From Ciona savignyi (lineage: Eukaryota; Chordata; Ascidiacea; Phlebobranchia; Cionidae), in contig CH003412.1 in NCBI GenBank assembly GCA_000149265.1, positions 3,849,452 to 3,913,451 of the forward strand: a DNA stretch of 64,000 nucleotides, read 5' to 3'. A program made the translations under genes and the position numbers. The notes below the pieces were generated by a model. The model was not told the DNA's origin, did no database searches, and saw only the letters and a list, made by a program, of their open reading frames with translations. Positions 11,101 through 22,471 of this stretch are shown here, in pieces. How positions within the stretch are numbered: position 1 is the stretch's first letter; every line of letters starts with the position of its first letter.

Positions 11101-14100
11101 TAAGTAAACTATAGGAAAGACTATATAGGAAAAAAATTAGACCTTTATGGAATTTTTTTGCAGTTACTTCAACAGCGAGCCGATTCTTGATGATCAGACA
11201 GGTGGAGTGAACTCTATAATGAGGGGGATTTTTAAAGAACCAGCAATGGCTGTGGATCCCACATTCCCTGACGACCTGCATAATTTTCTTTTCGCTGAGA
11301 ATGGTAAATTAGCACTACTGTGTGTATGAAGATTATGTCTGTAATTCATGTTCGCCAGAATTGAATGTACCAATATTAAGGACAAACGCTTTAAAAAAGA
11401 ATACCTCACTACTGTATCACAATGTATTTTATTTGGGTTTCGATGTATATAGTGTTTTTAACTGATACGATTTTAAACAATGTTAAAATAATAAGTTTGT
11501 CTCCCCACGAACTTTTAATGTACTTTATATATGAAAACAATCAGTCGCTAACCATCACCAAAACCTATAGGCTCCTCCACATTAGCAAGAAATTATTATT
11601 AGCACGATTTGTAAAAACATTGTATTCTTAATATGCCCGAAACGAAACTTAGAATAATGCGGTCAATGTGTTGTTGAGTAATATGCCATGTTTGTTATGT
11701 ACTGTTACTTCATATTCCATATACATATGTTGCTTCGTTTTTAATTTCCCACGTGCATTACCATGGTATTATTAGATACAGGGTAATAAGTAATAAATAA
11801 ACTAATGTGTTTTGGCTAACAGGAAAATACGGCTTTGATTTGATGGCACGGAACATTCAACGTGGAAGAGATCACGGTTTACCTGGGTACAACGAATGGC
11901 GAGAGTTTTGTGGTTTGCCTCGTGTGACAGATTTCAATCAGCTAACCGAAATACCAAATGATCGAAGAAAAAAATTGAAAGAATTATATACGTAAGTTAA
12001 AGTTTTATAATACTCGGAAATGGTGTTTTATTAGTTTAGTTTATTTATTTTTGCCCGAGTATTTAAAAATGGCAAACGAATAAAATCACGACACAGAAAC
12101 AGGAAAAGACGCCAAAACGAAAAGTCATTAAAACACGTCATTAAAAAGGAATATAATTTAATAAATATAGTGGACGCGGCCGCCAAACCTAAGCGAAAGA
12201 ACAATAAAAGGCAAACAAAATTTAATTAAGACCAAAACAATATATTATAAATTATATAATTTATACATAATATCAACCCATTTGAAACATGGCTGCGTAT
12301 TTAGTGATTTTCGATTTTAGTTTATAAAAACGATATTGTTTAAGCGTAAAACTGGCGAAAATGGCACTTTAGGTACAATAAAAGTATTGTAAAAAAACAA
12401 AAGAAAAAACCAAGAACATATCTTTTTTTAGAAACGTTGATGATATTGATCTATACATCGGTGGGGTGTCGGAATCGCCAGTGGACGGGGGAGCAGTTGG
12501 ACCTACATTCGCGTGTCTCATCGGATACCAGTTCCGTGATGTCAAACGGGGTGATCGGTTCTGGTTCGAAAATGGAGGAATCTTTCAATGTTTTACCCAA
12601 GGTTGGTCAACGATATATCCTTCATTTAAATTGATTCTTATAACAATAAAACTTTGACATTATTATATTCTGATTCGATGAAAAAAAACAAATATGTATA
12701 CGGATGTTTGTTTTTACAATATTAAACATAGGATAGGATAGGATATTCATGTTTATCCCCGTGAATGGGAAAACCAATGGGGTTAATACACGGGCAATAT
12801 TCAGATCACCTCGCGCCCATCCTCGAGTTACCGGAGCTTTTGTAGTGTGTTGTATATGACAGATACGTTCCTTCAATTTGGCAGACAGAACCCATTAATC
12901 TGCTGGGTTCAGGCAATATCCGTAAAGTGCCTTGCCCAAGAACACAACCGATTAGCTAGCGACCAGTTTCGCACCTACAACCTTTCGATTGAAAGACGAC
13001 GCACCAAACCGCCAGACTAACCGGCCGGTCATCTTGCAGATCAAATAGAAGCTATACGACAATACAGTTTTCCTCGGCTGCTTTGCGACACTTCTCCCGA
13101 CACCCAAACCGTCCAGGAAAACCCAATGAGGATTGCAGGAAGAAGAAACAGAAGAATTCCATGTTCAAGGTTCCCGGTTTTAAATCTGGAGCCATGGAGA
13201 GTGGGTGCTCCGCTCCAGTCGGTCTCGGACGATGATGGACCCAACGGTATAACAAGTAGTTGGATTTTTACGAAAGGCAAAGCGTGTGCACAGCATTAGC
13301 TTCCTTATAATAGTCGTTTTATAGATTTGTTCAAATTGCCAACAAGTGTAGACAAATTTTTTTCGCTCTCAAGTATTCCCAACGATAGATATAGACAGTC
13401 GGTATATATTAAAAGTAGGCCTACATAAAGCCTACAGTATATATTTAGGAGTTCCGAATATTGTTGTTTATAGATTCGGAATGGTCGACCTGGTTCCCGA
13501 GATACACTAGAGGCGGTCTGGAGCTGAGCGCTGCTGAAACGTTTAACTATGTGCTGAGTCACCGCACCGATGAAGTATGCCGTGAGGTGCTGGACACCGA
13601 AACAAGGATTGTGAATGGAAGGGCTCAAGTTAGATTCCAATGCCCCCCAGGAACCATACGTTACAGTGACTACCCTCAAATTGAAACAGAACAACGTATG
13701 TATATGCATTTGACATTACAATTTTACATTGTATAGACTATGTCACGTTCAGTCTAAACAGGCCTACTGTTATCTTTACTTTTAACTGCGTTCATGAATT
13801 ATCCATATTAACACAAATGGAAAAATGTCTTGTTAATTTCGTTTCATGTGTTTACAGTATATTGGACCGACTGGATAGACAATGTAACGCCAAGTAGAAG
13901 GAACAAAGACGATGACGAATCGCGTGTGCCTGACCAAGTTGGCTGTTTCAAACCATTTGCCATTCAAGCTCAAACCGTCGACGGTGTAAGTTAACGTGTT
14001 AATTTAATTTTTATTTAGCTGAAATAACGTATTTATTCGAAGGATACCCCAAATTATTATTCCAACCACCGTTTGCACTGTTCACTAAAGAAAGCATTAT

Positions 14101-16955
14101 AACAATGTTTAGCATTCATACTTATATAACGATAGCAGCAATATGCATGCTCTAACACACGAAACATAAGAGTTACCTGACGATAACCGTGTAAAAATTT
14201 CCATCCGCCACTTTGGATACATATGGTAGATCAACATGGGCAATGGTTCCATTAACATTTACCACTTCCTATGTGATTACATTAAACGCGCAGCTTCGAT
14301 TTCTTGTTAATATACCGACGTATATTATTCTCTATTACCTGAAAATGTTTGTTTAGTGACGCGCGTATGACAGCATAGAAACGTGTATGTGCATACAGAC
14401 GAAGTAATAGGATATCCCTCAATCTAATGCATAACTCGGGATCTTGTATATTATATGTAATGTATTTTTAACATAATATAAATCTTACATGAGTATTGAC
14501 CAAATAAAAGAGTGTTGATAATTTATAAACGTACACGAATTGTCTAAATATTACTGTGTTGGTCTAAATATTAATGTATAGCTGGTCACTGATTGGTAAT
14601 CTATCCATAATGGGCATTGCCCGTGTGTTAACCCCCTTGGTTTTACCACTCACGGGAATAAACACAAATAGTCTATCCTATCCTACAGCTGGTCACTGAT
14701 GGTTATCTATCCATAATGGCCATTCGGCTTACAGCATTTTTATATATATTTCCTCTTTGTGTATTTTAAATATAATTTCCGCGACAGGTCCCTGCTGGGG
14801 AAACTGGGGAGTCGTTCATGGAATTCAGTCCAACCCTTGGATTGATTTGCCACGGAATAGACCAGGAAAACGGGAGGTGCAGTGACTACCGAGTGCGGTA
14901 CTTGTGTAGGAGAGGGGATGGTATGTTTATATGTTTAAGATATTGTAAAGTTGGTCTAACGGCCCGTTGGTCTAACGGTTAAGTGCGTCGACTTTTAATC
15001 TAAAGGTTGCAGGTGCGAAACTGGTCGCTAGCTAGTCGGTTGTGTCCTTGGGTAAGGCACTTTACGGACATTGCCTGAACCCAGCGGATTCTATCATATA
15101 CAACACACTGCAATAGCTCCGGTAACACGACGGTGGGCGTGGGGTTATCTGACGATTGGCTGTGTGTTAACCCCCTTGGTTTTCCCATTTACGGGGATAA
15201 AGATGAATATCCTATCCTATCCTCCTATCCTAAAAAATAATACTGCGTCTTCGGTTTAAATCGGATACTTATAATGTGTAAATATATACCGTTGATCTCA
15301 ATTAACTGAAATTGGTGTTGCAGTTGCTTATTCTGCGGTAAATTTGTTTTGTCAGAGTTTGCGATTGGACCCACGCAATCTAGTGATACTTCGCAATGGA
15401 CTGAGTGGATTAATCGAGACTCAAACACTGGAACAGTTGGCGACACTGAATATCTTTACAGAGCAAGAGGAACGCCTGGTTTATGCAGGTAACGAGTGGG
15501 TTTTAGGATAGGATAGAATAGATATTCATGCTTATCCACGTGAATTGGAAAATCAAGGTGGTTAACACACGGGCGATTGTCAGATCACCTCGCGCTCAGT
15601 AGAACCCTTTAACCCGCTGGGTCCAGGCAATGTCCGTAAAGTGCCTTGTCCAAGGACACTGCCGACTAGCTAGCGACCAGTTTTGCACCTGCAAGCTTTC
15701 GATCGAAAGGCGATTATTACAATTTCTGTTGTTACGGCTTTTCCTTAAAATATAACGGATCATTGCACAAATGAGCACCGAAATGAATAGATCAACCAGT
15801 GAACTTCTTCGTAACTTTTACACTTTTCATAACCTATTCGTCATTTTTACGCAATCGACTTCGTTACCCAGCCAGATTTGAACCAGTCTCTAGATTGGTG
15901 GAATCAGTCGTTTGGGATAACCAAAAACCCTCGCATTTTTGTGTACCAATTGCAGACGACCCCTTGCAATAGAAGCTCGAACGGTCGATGGTAAAGTTCC
16001 ATCCAGCGAAACTGGGGATGTGGTGCGTTTGAGCGTGAGACGAGGCTTCATCTGCCTCCATCGCGATCAACCAAACGGAAGAAAGTGTCGCGATTATGAA
16101 GTTCGATACAAGTGTCCAGGTAACAATTTTAATTGACCTTTTTAATCGGTTCTGTTAGCGAATGATCGGACGCATTTAAGGTATGCACTCTTCCATTTAA
16201 GACTGTTTGTATTATCCAATTGAACCACCGTTTATTTGATTTTTACCAATTTATATAGATATGTTGGAACACTGTACCCTGTTAAAATTATGAATGTTTT
16301 ATTCCAGGTGTTAGTGGTGGTGTCACTTCTAGTTCAGGTAACGTATTCGTAAAAATTAACATTACTGTATTATAATTTTTGTACACGTTTCTGTCACTTC
16401 ATTGAGAGCAGTAGTAATGTCATATTTTACGATTTATCCCCGGTTTATCGTTAAAATTTTTATTCTTGTGGCCCAGCAAAATAGAATATGGGATAGGATG
16501 GGATATTCATGTTTATCCCAGTAAAAGAAAAATCAAGTGGGTTAGCTAGCGACTAGTCCGACTATCTAGCGACTACTTTCGAAGCTACAACCTTTCGGTT
16601 GAAATGCGATGCACTAAACCGCCAGACTAACCGGTAGGACGTATTTATTAGTATTTTATTGCTACATGGATGATTCAGTTTATATATATTTTAAATGTTA
16701 ATAAAAAAATTAAAACCAATTAATTCAAATTAAAAAATATGCATTTTGTCATCACATTGCAGGTGTGACTGCCGGTTCAACCATCTCTAAACGAGGTAAT
16801 AGACAACAATATATATTTTTACGATCGAATCCTTAGTGAAATTTGTTTTATTGCCTAATTTAAATGATTCACAACGATAACAGTATTATATGTTTTATGC
16901 AGTATCACGACAAGCGAGATTCATGTGCTATACATACGGACTGTGTTGTACGTAA
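8153..16955 (+). CDS. Haem peroxidase fused to C-terminal WxxW domains
   Basis: Complete, 907 aa, 21 exons: 8153-8210, 8737-8832, 9122-9286, 9398-9556, 9696-9806, 9873-10022, 10072-10199, 10259-10372, 10753-10913, 11164-11303, 11823-11991, 12432-12601, 13040-13246, 13474-13695, 13858-13985, 14788-14920, 15356-15488, 15956-16119, 16308-16337, 16763-16795, 16903-16955. The frame closes exactly (2724 nt). It has a signal peptide ([20 protein letters not shown]). Peroxidase domain about 22-595: [16 protein letters not shown] (distal His96), Ca loop [12 protein letters not shown]250 and E253 in QRVNEN, proximal His354 in [27 protein letters not shown] degenerate WxxW-like unit (W613/W616) and two good WxxW domains follow (WTDW at 686, ending YRVRYLC; WTEW at 785, IEARTVDG, ending DYEVRYKC), then a short Ser/Gly tail ending YGLCCT. 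WxxW domains occur in mucin-2-type and CILP proteins, so the protein is probably extracellular and matrix- or mucus-associated. The Asp that esterifies haem in myeloperoxidase is Ala95 here; the Glu link is kept. Confidence 0.95.
9597..9668 (+). repeat. 26-bp tandem repeat in peroxidase intron 4
   Basis: About 2.7 copies of a 26 bp unit beginning ATCACGTCGCTTAACTCGAC, with a few substitutions, lie just upstream of exon 5. Confidence 0.7.
10690..10735 (+). repeat. TATCC-type tail remnant
   Basis: A run of CTATCCTATT/CCTATCC units ends in TCCTCCTATCC, identical in style to the 3' tail of the SINE at 14951-15231. The body of the element is not present. Confidence 0.5.
12729..13029 (-). mobile_element. 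TATCC-tail tRNA-derived SINE next to a splice acceptor
   Basis: Full-length-looking copy in reverse orientation: tail (ATAGGATAGGATAGGAT) at left, tRNA-like head at right (reverse complement GGCCGGTTAGTCTGGCGGTT). Its right end lies about 10 bp from the AG of exon 13 of the peroxidase (exon starts 13040). The element contains CTAAC at 13017-13021, at a suitable distance to act as a branch point. Confidence 0.8.
14600..14686 (+). mobile_element. 3' fragment of TATCC-tail SINE
   Basis: Contains CCCGTGTGTTAACCCCCTTG and the tail CTATCCTATCCTA. It is flanked by two near-identical 38 bp direct repeats (AGCTGGTCACTGATTGG at about 14580 and AGCTGGTCACTGATGG at about 14687). Intron 15 of the peroxidase. 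Confidence 0.65.
14951..15231 (+). mobile_element. Near-complete TATCC-tail tRNA-derived SINE
   Basis: The tRNA-like head GGCCCGTTGGTCTAACGG has box-A-like TGGTCTAACGGTTAAG and, about 30 bp on, a box-B-like GGTTGCAGGTGCGAA. The unrelated body and a CTATCCTATCCTCCTATCC tail follow. The start of the head is duplicated. Lies in intron 16 of the peroxidase and resembles the Cics-type SINEs reported from Ciona (from memory, not compared here). Confidence 0.8.
15505..15715 (-). mobile_element. TATCC-tail SINE, reverse orientation
   Basis: Starts with TAGGATAGGATAGAATAG and carries the family body (CGGGCGATTGTCAGATCACC, AGTGCCTTGTCCAAGG, CTAGCTAGCGACCAG). Lies in intron 17 of the peroxidase, immediately after exon 17. 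Confidence 0.75.
16489..16646 (-). mobile_element. Internally deleted TATCC-tail SINE
   Basis: It keeps both ends (GGATAGGATGGGATATTCAT at left; CCGCCAGACTAACCGG at right) but lacks the central body. A short piece around CTAGCGACTA is duplicated. Intron 19 of the peroxidase. Confidence 0.7.
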
Positions 16956-17325
16956 GCAACACTATATACTGAAGTGGAAGAAGATATCAGCCTGAATCAC
17001 TATATCGAACCATGCTTAGTTGTTGTTTCATAGTTGTATTTATAATATAAAGAATGTATAGAAATGTAGTATATAAAGATGACTAATAATTGTGTTTATA
17101 GCTTTATTATTCGGTACATTCACTAAATAATTATTTGATCCACTTTTCACTGTTATCATTCAACGTTTAGGTACTTATCGCTAATTAATTATATTGCATT
17201 TGCTATATAGATATAAGAGTTAAAACTGATTGCTACTACTAACGAACATCATATGACATTCACCTATACATTGTCAAAAGATGTCCAGTTTTTTACATTG
17301 AGTCGAAGAAGTACAATAAACGATT

Positions 17326-20300
17326 TCAGCTGTCGTTATCTTGGTTTTCTTCAAAGTACATAAAATCCTGCAAAAAATATAAACAAATATTAGATTTAAT
17401 ATAGGTAATATGGATAGGATATTCATGTTTATCCCGGTGAATAGAAAAACCAAGGGGGTTAACACACGGGCAATCGTCAGATCACCTCGCGTCCATCGTC
17501 GGGTAACCGGAGCTATTGCATTGTGTTGTGTATGATTCAAACGTTCCTTTAATTTAGAAGAACCCGTTAATCCGCTGGATTCAGACAATGTCCGTTAAGT
17601 GCCTTGCCTAAGGACACAGCGACCAGTTTTCGTACCTACAGCTAGCGACCAGTTTTCGTACCTACTTCGACTGAAAAGCGACGCACTAAATCACCAGACT
17701 AAACCGTGGGACGAATAGATGTGTACATGTAATACATATACCGACTACTATACAAAAACGGTCCAGGTGCCGATACCAGCATGGGTTTGAAACTTGGCTC
17801 GGTAAAAAAATAAAATAGATGTGTACAGGCCCGGTGCTGGGAACCGCGGGGCCCAATTAGAAATGTGATGGCGGGGCCCCGACTCTTCATAGCAAAATTT
17901 ATGGGTGTTTATGTATCATAAAATACATACCAGTACATACAAACTACAAAAATAGACATTTAATACTTGCTCTAAAACAAATAAAAGGTGGATGCTTATT
18001 TACGATATATTGTTTTACTTCCAAACTTATATATTGTTTAGCAATCATATTCATTATGACGTAACAGACAGACACAGAAATATAAATTTGACTTAGTTAT
18101 GATGCATAACAAATTGATATTATAAGAAAGAATATTATTTCACTTTTTATTTTACGTTTCAGTAGTATTTTAAACCTCGTAATACAGAAATACCCCCGCT
18201 AGCGCGGGGCCCCTTCAAGGCGCGGGGCCCAATTTGATCTAATCGGTCAAATCGGCCTAAAACCGGCCCTGGATGTGTACATTGGCTTGTTTACCGTCGT
18301 TGGGAGATACCGGTCCTGAATAACGTGCGGGGTACCGGCTTGGACCATATAGTCAGTCTTATGAATTCGTACGTCCCGCTTGCATACATATACTGGTTTA
18401 TATCGAAGCTGATGTATACCGCGGGTTGATGGCTACTTTGTTCAAAAGCAGTATATCTTATTGAATTTACTTGGTTCGATATAAACGCGTTAAAAAAACA
18501 AAAGCTGGACACCCCTCACAGTTGTACATGTACACCACTGTGCAGAATATCCCACCTACATTCTTAAAGTTTGTGAAATAGCACATAGGTCTATTCTCCT
18601 ATTTAGGTTTGAATTGTTTGTGTGGTTTATAAATTAGCGGATAAGCTAAAATATACTTAAAAGTGGCAGTAAACGGAACATTAACTTTCAAATACAAGAA
18701 AGCAAATATTTTAATGTGAAACGTTCTGGTTACTTACAATCAATAGCGAGGCTCCCAAGAGCACTGCCTTCATTTTCACGTCCAAGTCCATTGGAACTGC
18801 AAGTTCGAATAAAACGTGATCACCCGATTATTTAAACATACCCGAATCAAATAAAAAACTTACACGTCACGCTAAAATTAGTGGCGTTTGTGAAAGCCTC
18901 TTTCACGAAGCCTGAGTATTGCTTGGTGATTTTGCCAACAGGTGTGGCAGAGTCGTCCGTAGTCGAGACAACAAAATCAAAATCGCAAGTGCAACATGGC
19001 CCTGAGATCGGACAGCAGGGGCCCTCAATGTTAAATACGGATTTCTGGGAAGCGTCCATCACTTCATACATCGGATACCAACATGATTGCCTGTGCAGTG
19101 CGGATTGTATTACCAGTAGTTATGACATGGATGTGCCGGATGACGAAAATTGTTAAGCGCTCGTTGTCAAATATTCGCATATATATCACTTCACGTATGC
19201 CCAAATTGTTCCGTTATTAATATGACATGTGTTTTCTCTACAGTCGGCTCAGTCCAGTGGAGAAGTGCTTTTTATATATAGAACACTGCAGTAGTTAAGG
19301 TATAACATACTTAGACGAGGGGTTCTATAGTTAATCTGATAACTGGCCTTGTTATACCTCGCCTTCGTTTTTTATCCTACGATATTAAGCTCAAATACAT
19401 TAAATAAAATTTTAACCTAACTTACGACTGCCTGACTCCACCTATGAATGTACCAGTGGGTGATTCGACCTCAAGAAAAAAAGCACAAGTGTCGCTGTTT
19501 GCGCACCAACAGCAACCCGCACAGCATTTGAACCTTCGTCTCATTCTTATCACCTCCTTTTAAAACAACACGTCCATTTACGCTTTGCGGTGGAAAACTA
19601 AAAGCAGGGAAATGGGAAGGAGGGAAAACTGCACACTAAAATAAAGATTAGGGAATTAAAGTTAGTTTTAAACATGGGGTTACAGTTAGGGTTAGTTCTG
19701 GGGTTGGGAGTAGTGTTTAGGAAAGGGCTAATAGTAATTTCGATAGTTTTGGTGAGCAGTTTTTCTCCTTCCCTCTCCTTCCCGCTTTCCCTCGCTTAAG
19801 CGTTGTCCATCTTTGCGGTATGTGTTTGGTGTGGACAAAAAACAAACTGCTGGTGACTTACCTGACCGTTGTTGTCTGTTACTTTGACTTCAAAACCACG
19901 TTCCGAACCACAGCACAAGCGTTGAAACAGACTTGACTCTGAATGCAAAATGGTGCATATGAGTATTAACGGCCGTTTTTTTGCATTTAAAATAGTGAAC
20001 CGCCAAGGCACCAACCTTCCTTGGCGAAATAACATTGCTGACCAAGTGAGTTTTTGATGACGTACCGATTCTTCGTCTCGAAATCAGTCATTGCTGCAAA
20101 GCATTAGGAAAACAACAAATGAAGTTTGAAAACACCGTGGTTTAAGAAAAACTTAATATTCACTAACCCTCAAAAAGCTCGACCTGCTGGTGGACTAAAA
20201 CCTGGTCAAGTTGTGTAAGATATTCCAGTCCAGCGGGACAGCCTGGTACTGATGGTGGCATGTCCATCCATGTTCCTTGATTGCTCTGTGAGTTGTTAGT

Positions 20301-20489
20301 CGTGCCGTACTGCGGTTGCTGTTGGCATAAACCATGTTAAGAACTAGAAGTAAACTGATGGTTTTAATCCATTTAAATTGGATGATGACCTGTCTGGTAA
20401 TAACACAATTGGTATAGATAGGATCTACAAACAATTTCAAAATTACAAAATTAAACATTTTTACAAACCGTATTGTGAACCGCTGCCAT
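17326..20489 (-). CDS. Phospholipid scramblase, copy 1
   Basis: Complete, 261 aa, 8 exons: 20469-20489, 20168-20318, 20016-20093, 19862-19938, 19426-19556, 18864-19090, 18738-18796, 17326-17367; 786 nt in one frame. Scramblase family landmarks: [67 protein letters not shown] and [32 protein letters not shown], then a single C-terminal membrane helix (about 236-253) and FMYFEENQ. Family members are membrane proteins with a cytosolic Cys-rich body, linked to lipid scrambling and signalling. The Ca-loop-like segment has Asn and Thr where human PLSCR1 (from memory) has two Asp. The last coding exon (13 codons) is separated from the rest by a 1.4 kb intron filled with transposable elements. It is one of three tandem paralogues with matching exon phases. 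Confidence 0.94.
17407..17712 (-). mobile_element. TATCC-tail SINE in scramblase-1 intron 7
   Basis: Reverse-oriented, nearly full length: GGATAGGATATTCATG at left, CACGGGCAATCGTCAGATCA in the body, and the head end ACCAGACTAAACCGTGGG at right. A piece around GCGACCAGTTTTCGTACC is tandemly duplicated. Confidence 0.75.
17729..17814 (+). mobile_element. Truncated Ser/Leu-tRNA-like SINE with TSD
   Basis: Contains CATATACCGACTACTATACA, GGGTTTGAAACTTGGCTCGG and an A-rich end. It is flanked by a 14 bp duplication ATAGATGTGTACAT (17715-17728; right copy starts at 17815 and is split by the hAT-like element that follows). Confidence 0.7.
17826..18271. mobile_element. hAT-like MITE, 446 bp
   Basis: Imperfect terminal inverted repeats (CAGGCCCGGTGCTGGG at left; CCTAAAACCGGCCCTG at right) are flanked by a perfect 8 bp direct repeat GATGTGTA (17818-17825 and 18272-18279). 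An 8 bp duplication with CAGG-type ends is typical of hAT transposons. There is no coding capacity. Internal GGGGCCC-rich blocks lie near both ends. Confidence 0.8.
19603..19797. repeat. Inverted-repeat (MITE-like) element in scramblase-1 intron
   Basis: The left arm GGGAAATGGGAAGGAGGGAA leading to AAACTGC is mirrored by a right arm CAGTTTTTCTCC leading to CCTTCCCGCTTTCCC. The centre has TTAGGGTTAG-like G-rich repeats. Target duplications are not clear. It lies between scramblase-1 exons 4 and 5. Confidence 0.5.
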
Positions 20490-22134
20490 TTCTCTTTAAT
20501 TTAGACAGAACCTCTCTTTGACGCTTTTGACAGAACAGATCTTACTTAAACAATATATTATCTACCGTTCTAACAGTTCTAAGTTGTAGTCAATGCTGTG
20601 TGGAAACGCCTTGCTAGGTTTGCGTTATGAACGCAGCCCTTTTATTATCCCAAAACGACGACGTTCAAACAAAAAGAGCGTGAAAGCCTATTGCGTGGGC
20701 TATACATTAGAGTTTCAGCAGGTGATTCACGGAAGAGCGATATTCTATAACATGTTGCACAACACCAAAACCAAATAAAACAAAGGTAGCTGTTGAAATA
20801 TGTGTAAAGCATGGCTAACTTCTGTATATACTTATAAAAATGCAGGATGATGACGTTTATTTCCCGGGATAATAGTACGCAGGTGACTTTATGACGCATG
20901 CCTGCTGTCAGCTAATCGTTGAAATTGCAGTGTATACAATACAATAAAATCCAAACTATTAAATCTTCAGTTTTAAGCAACATCTGGTTCAAGCCACCTT
21001 TTATAGATCAGCGTCTCATGAGCTGATCGGTAACTCTTATGTATACATAAGACTAGTCCTGTCGTTGTAGTGTTCTAGCAGTTTTAATACAACTGCTGGG
21101 ACATACTCGAAATGTGATAACGTACTTATCGGAATGTTGGTCGAAATTTTCTTATTAATCGTTGATGAATAATTGAATATTTAAGGCGATATGTATAGAT
21201 TTCCATGGGTGTATCAGGTCAAATTACACCCTTTACCACTGTATATCACTGTATGTATATAAGGCGGTCATACAGCATGAGACAGTTAACTATCCGACAA
21301 AGTACAATAAATCTTGTGATGTAAATAATAAACAGCACGCTTTAGCGATTGACGTGTCCAGGTGTGTAGGATGTTTAAGACATAGTTTCACAACGTCACA
21401 CGTGACCTCAAAAGAAAATAAATATTAAACCCGTAAAATAAGCTATTAGCTAAGATATCAGCGCTATTTACTTTTGTTGTTTAATAAGCTAATAAAGTAT
21501 CCTATGGTTACCACCATTCCATTGTTCAGTCACAATAAAACGAGAAACCCCTTTCACCGGTCGATTAATATTATTTTGAAGTGGGCCCGTGGAACAGTAC
21601 ATTGCATCCTCAAAAAGATTGTTCTTCATACCCTTAGAAGACGCGAATATCCCTGGTTGATCAATCCTGACGTAGGATATGGAAACACTATTTTACGGTG
21701 TAAAGTAAAATGACGTTTTATGGTCTTAATAAAAGACTAACCAACGAATAGTCTTTAAAACTGAATAACTGCTATAAAGACTTGTATAGTTAGATGAGTC
21801 ATAAAAATGATTGCTTTCTGGTTTTCTTAGTTAATAATAAATATGGTGTATCACATGGTAAATTATAATATTTATCTAATAACGTAGTGAGTACGCTATT
21901 GTAATACCGTGGTAATATTCCACCTCGTTCAAGAACCATAAAATGAACAATGAAGTAACTATGTCATTATTCACGCAAGCTCAAGACTAGTGTGCTAAAG
22001 GGCTTTTGTCATGTGATCGTTTGACGTCACTCACGCTTGATCGCACAATGAAACGATTCAGCATCACGTGACCACAACGCCCAAAAGATGGCGGACTCCG
22101 AAAGTTGATCTATTCATGTTGATAACAGCTTGTT

Positions 22135-22365
22135 CGCGTACGGTTGTGTGGCCGAATGGTTTACATATACCGACTCTTATACAACAAACCCTGGTGACGA
22201 GCCCATCATGGGTCGAAAATTGGCTCGGTATAAAAACTGCTGGTTCGCGCAAGGTCGTGTGCTCAAAATTTTTAACACGATCGAAACATATACAAATTCC
22301 ATACTAAAACATTATTTTGGGAAGAGCCCATCATGGCATCGAAACTTAGCTAGGTTAAAAATAGA
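22135..22365 (+). mobile_element. Two tandem Ser/Leu-tRNA-like SINE copies
   Basis: The first copy has TGTGTGGCCGAATGGTTTAC and GAGCCCATCATGGGTCGAAA. The second has GAGCCCATCATGGCATCGAA and an A-rich end. The arrangement matches the double copies at 44046-44312. Confidence 0.65.
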
Positions 22366-22371
22366 AAAAAA

Positions 22372-22471
22372 AGCTTTGCTCGAAGCTTTACAAGACTCAT
22401 GGAACCAGATACCAAAGGTCCAAGATATGATACCCCCTGTGTACAAAGAAATGCTAGAAGAGCACCCATAA
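22372..22471 (+). pseudogene. Possible Tc1/mariner-like transposase C-terminal remnant
   Basis: A short frame reads ALLEALQDSWNQIPK then a few residues and a stop. This resembles the conserved tail of Tc1-like transposases (LW..LQ..W..IP). No catalytic region is present and the match is short, so this is tentative. Confidence 0.25.

Noticed and set aside
13305-13709. 134 aa minus-strand frame
   Set aside because: It is the antisense of the peroxidase/WxxW exon at 13474-13695, whose plus-strand frame has family motifs and splice sites.
14951-15030. Possible tRNA gene at the head of the repeat
   Set aside because: Box A and B are present but the stems do not pair convincingly and the same head is attached to the same body at several other sites.
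19680-19710. TTAGGG-like units as an internal telomeric repeat
   Set aside because: Only one or two imperfect units, inside the G-rich centre of an inverted-repeat element.
22130-22371. Start of a 113 aa plus-strand frame
   Set aside because: Most of it reads through two SINE copies; only the last 30 residues were kept as a tentative transposase remnant.
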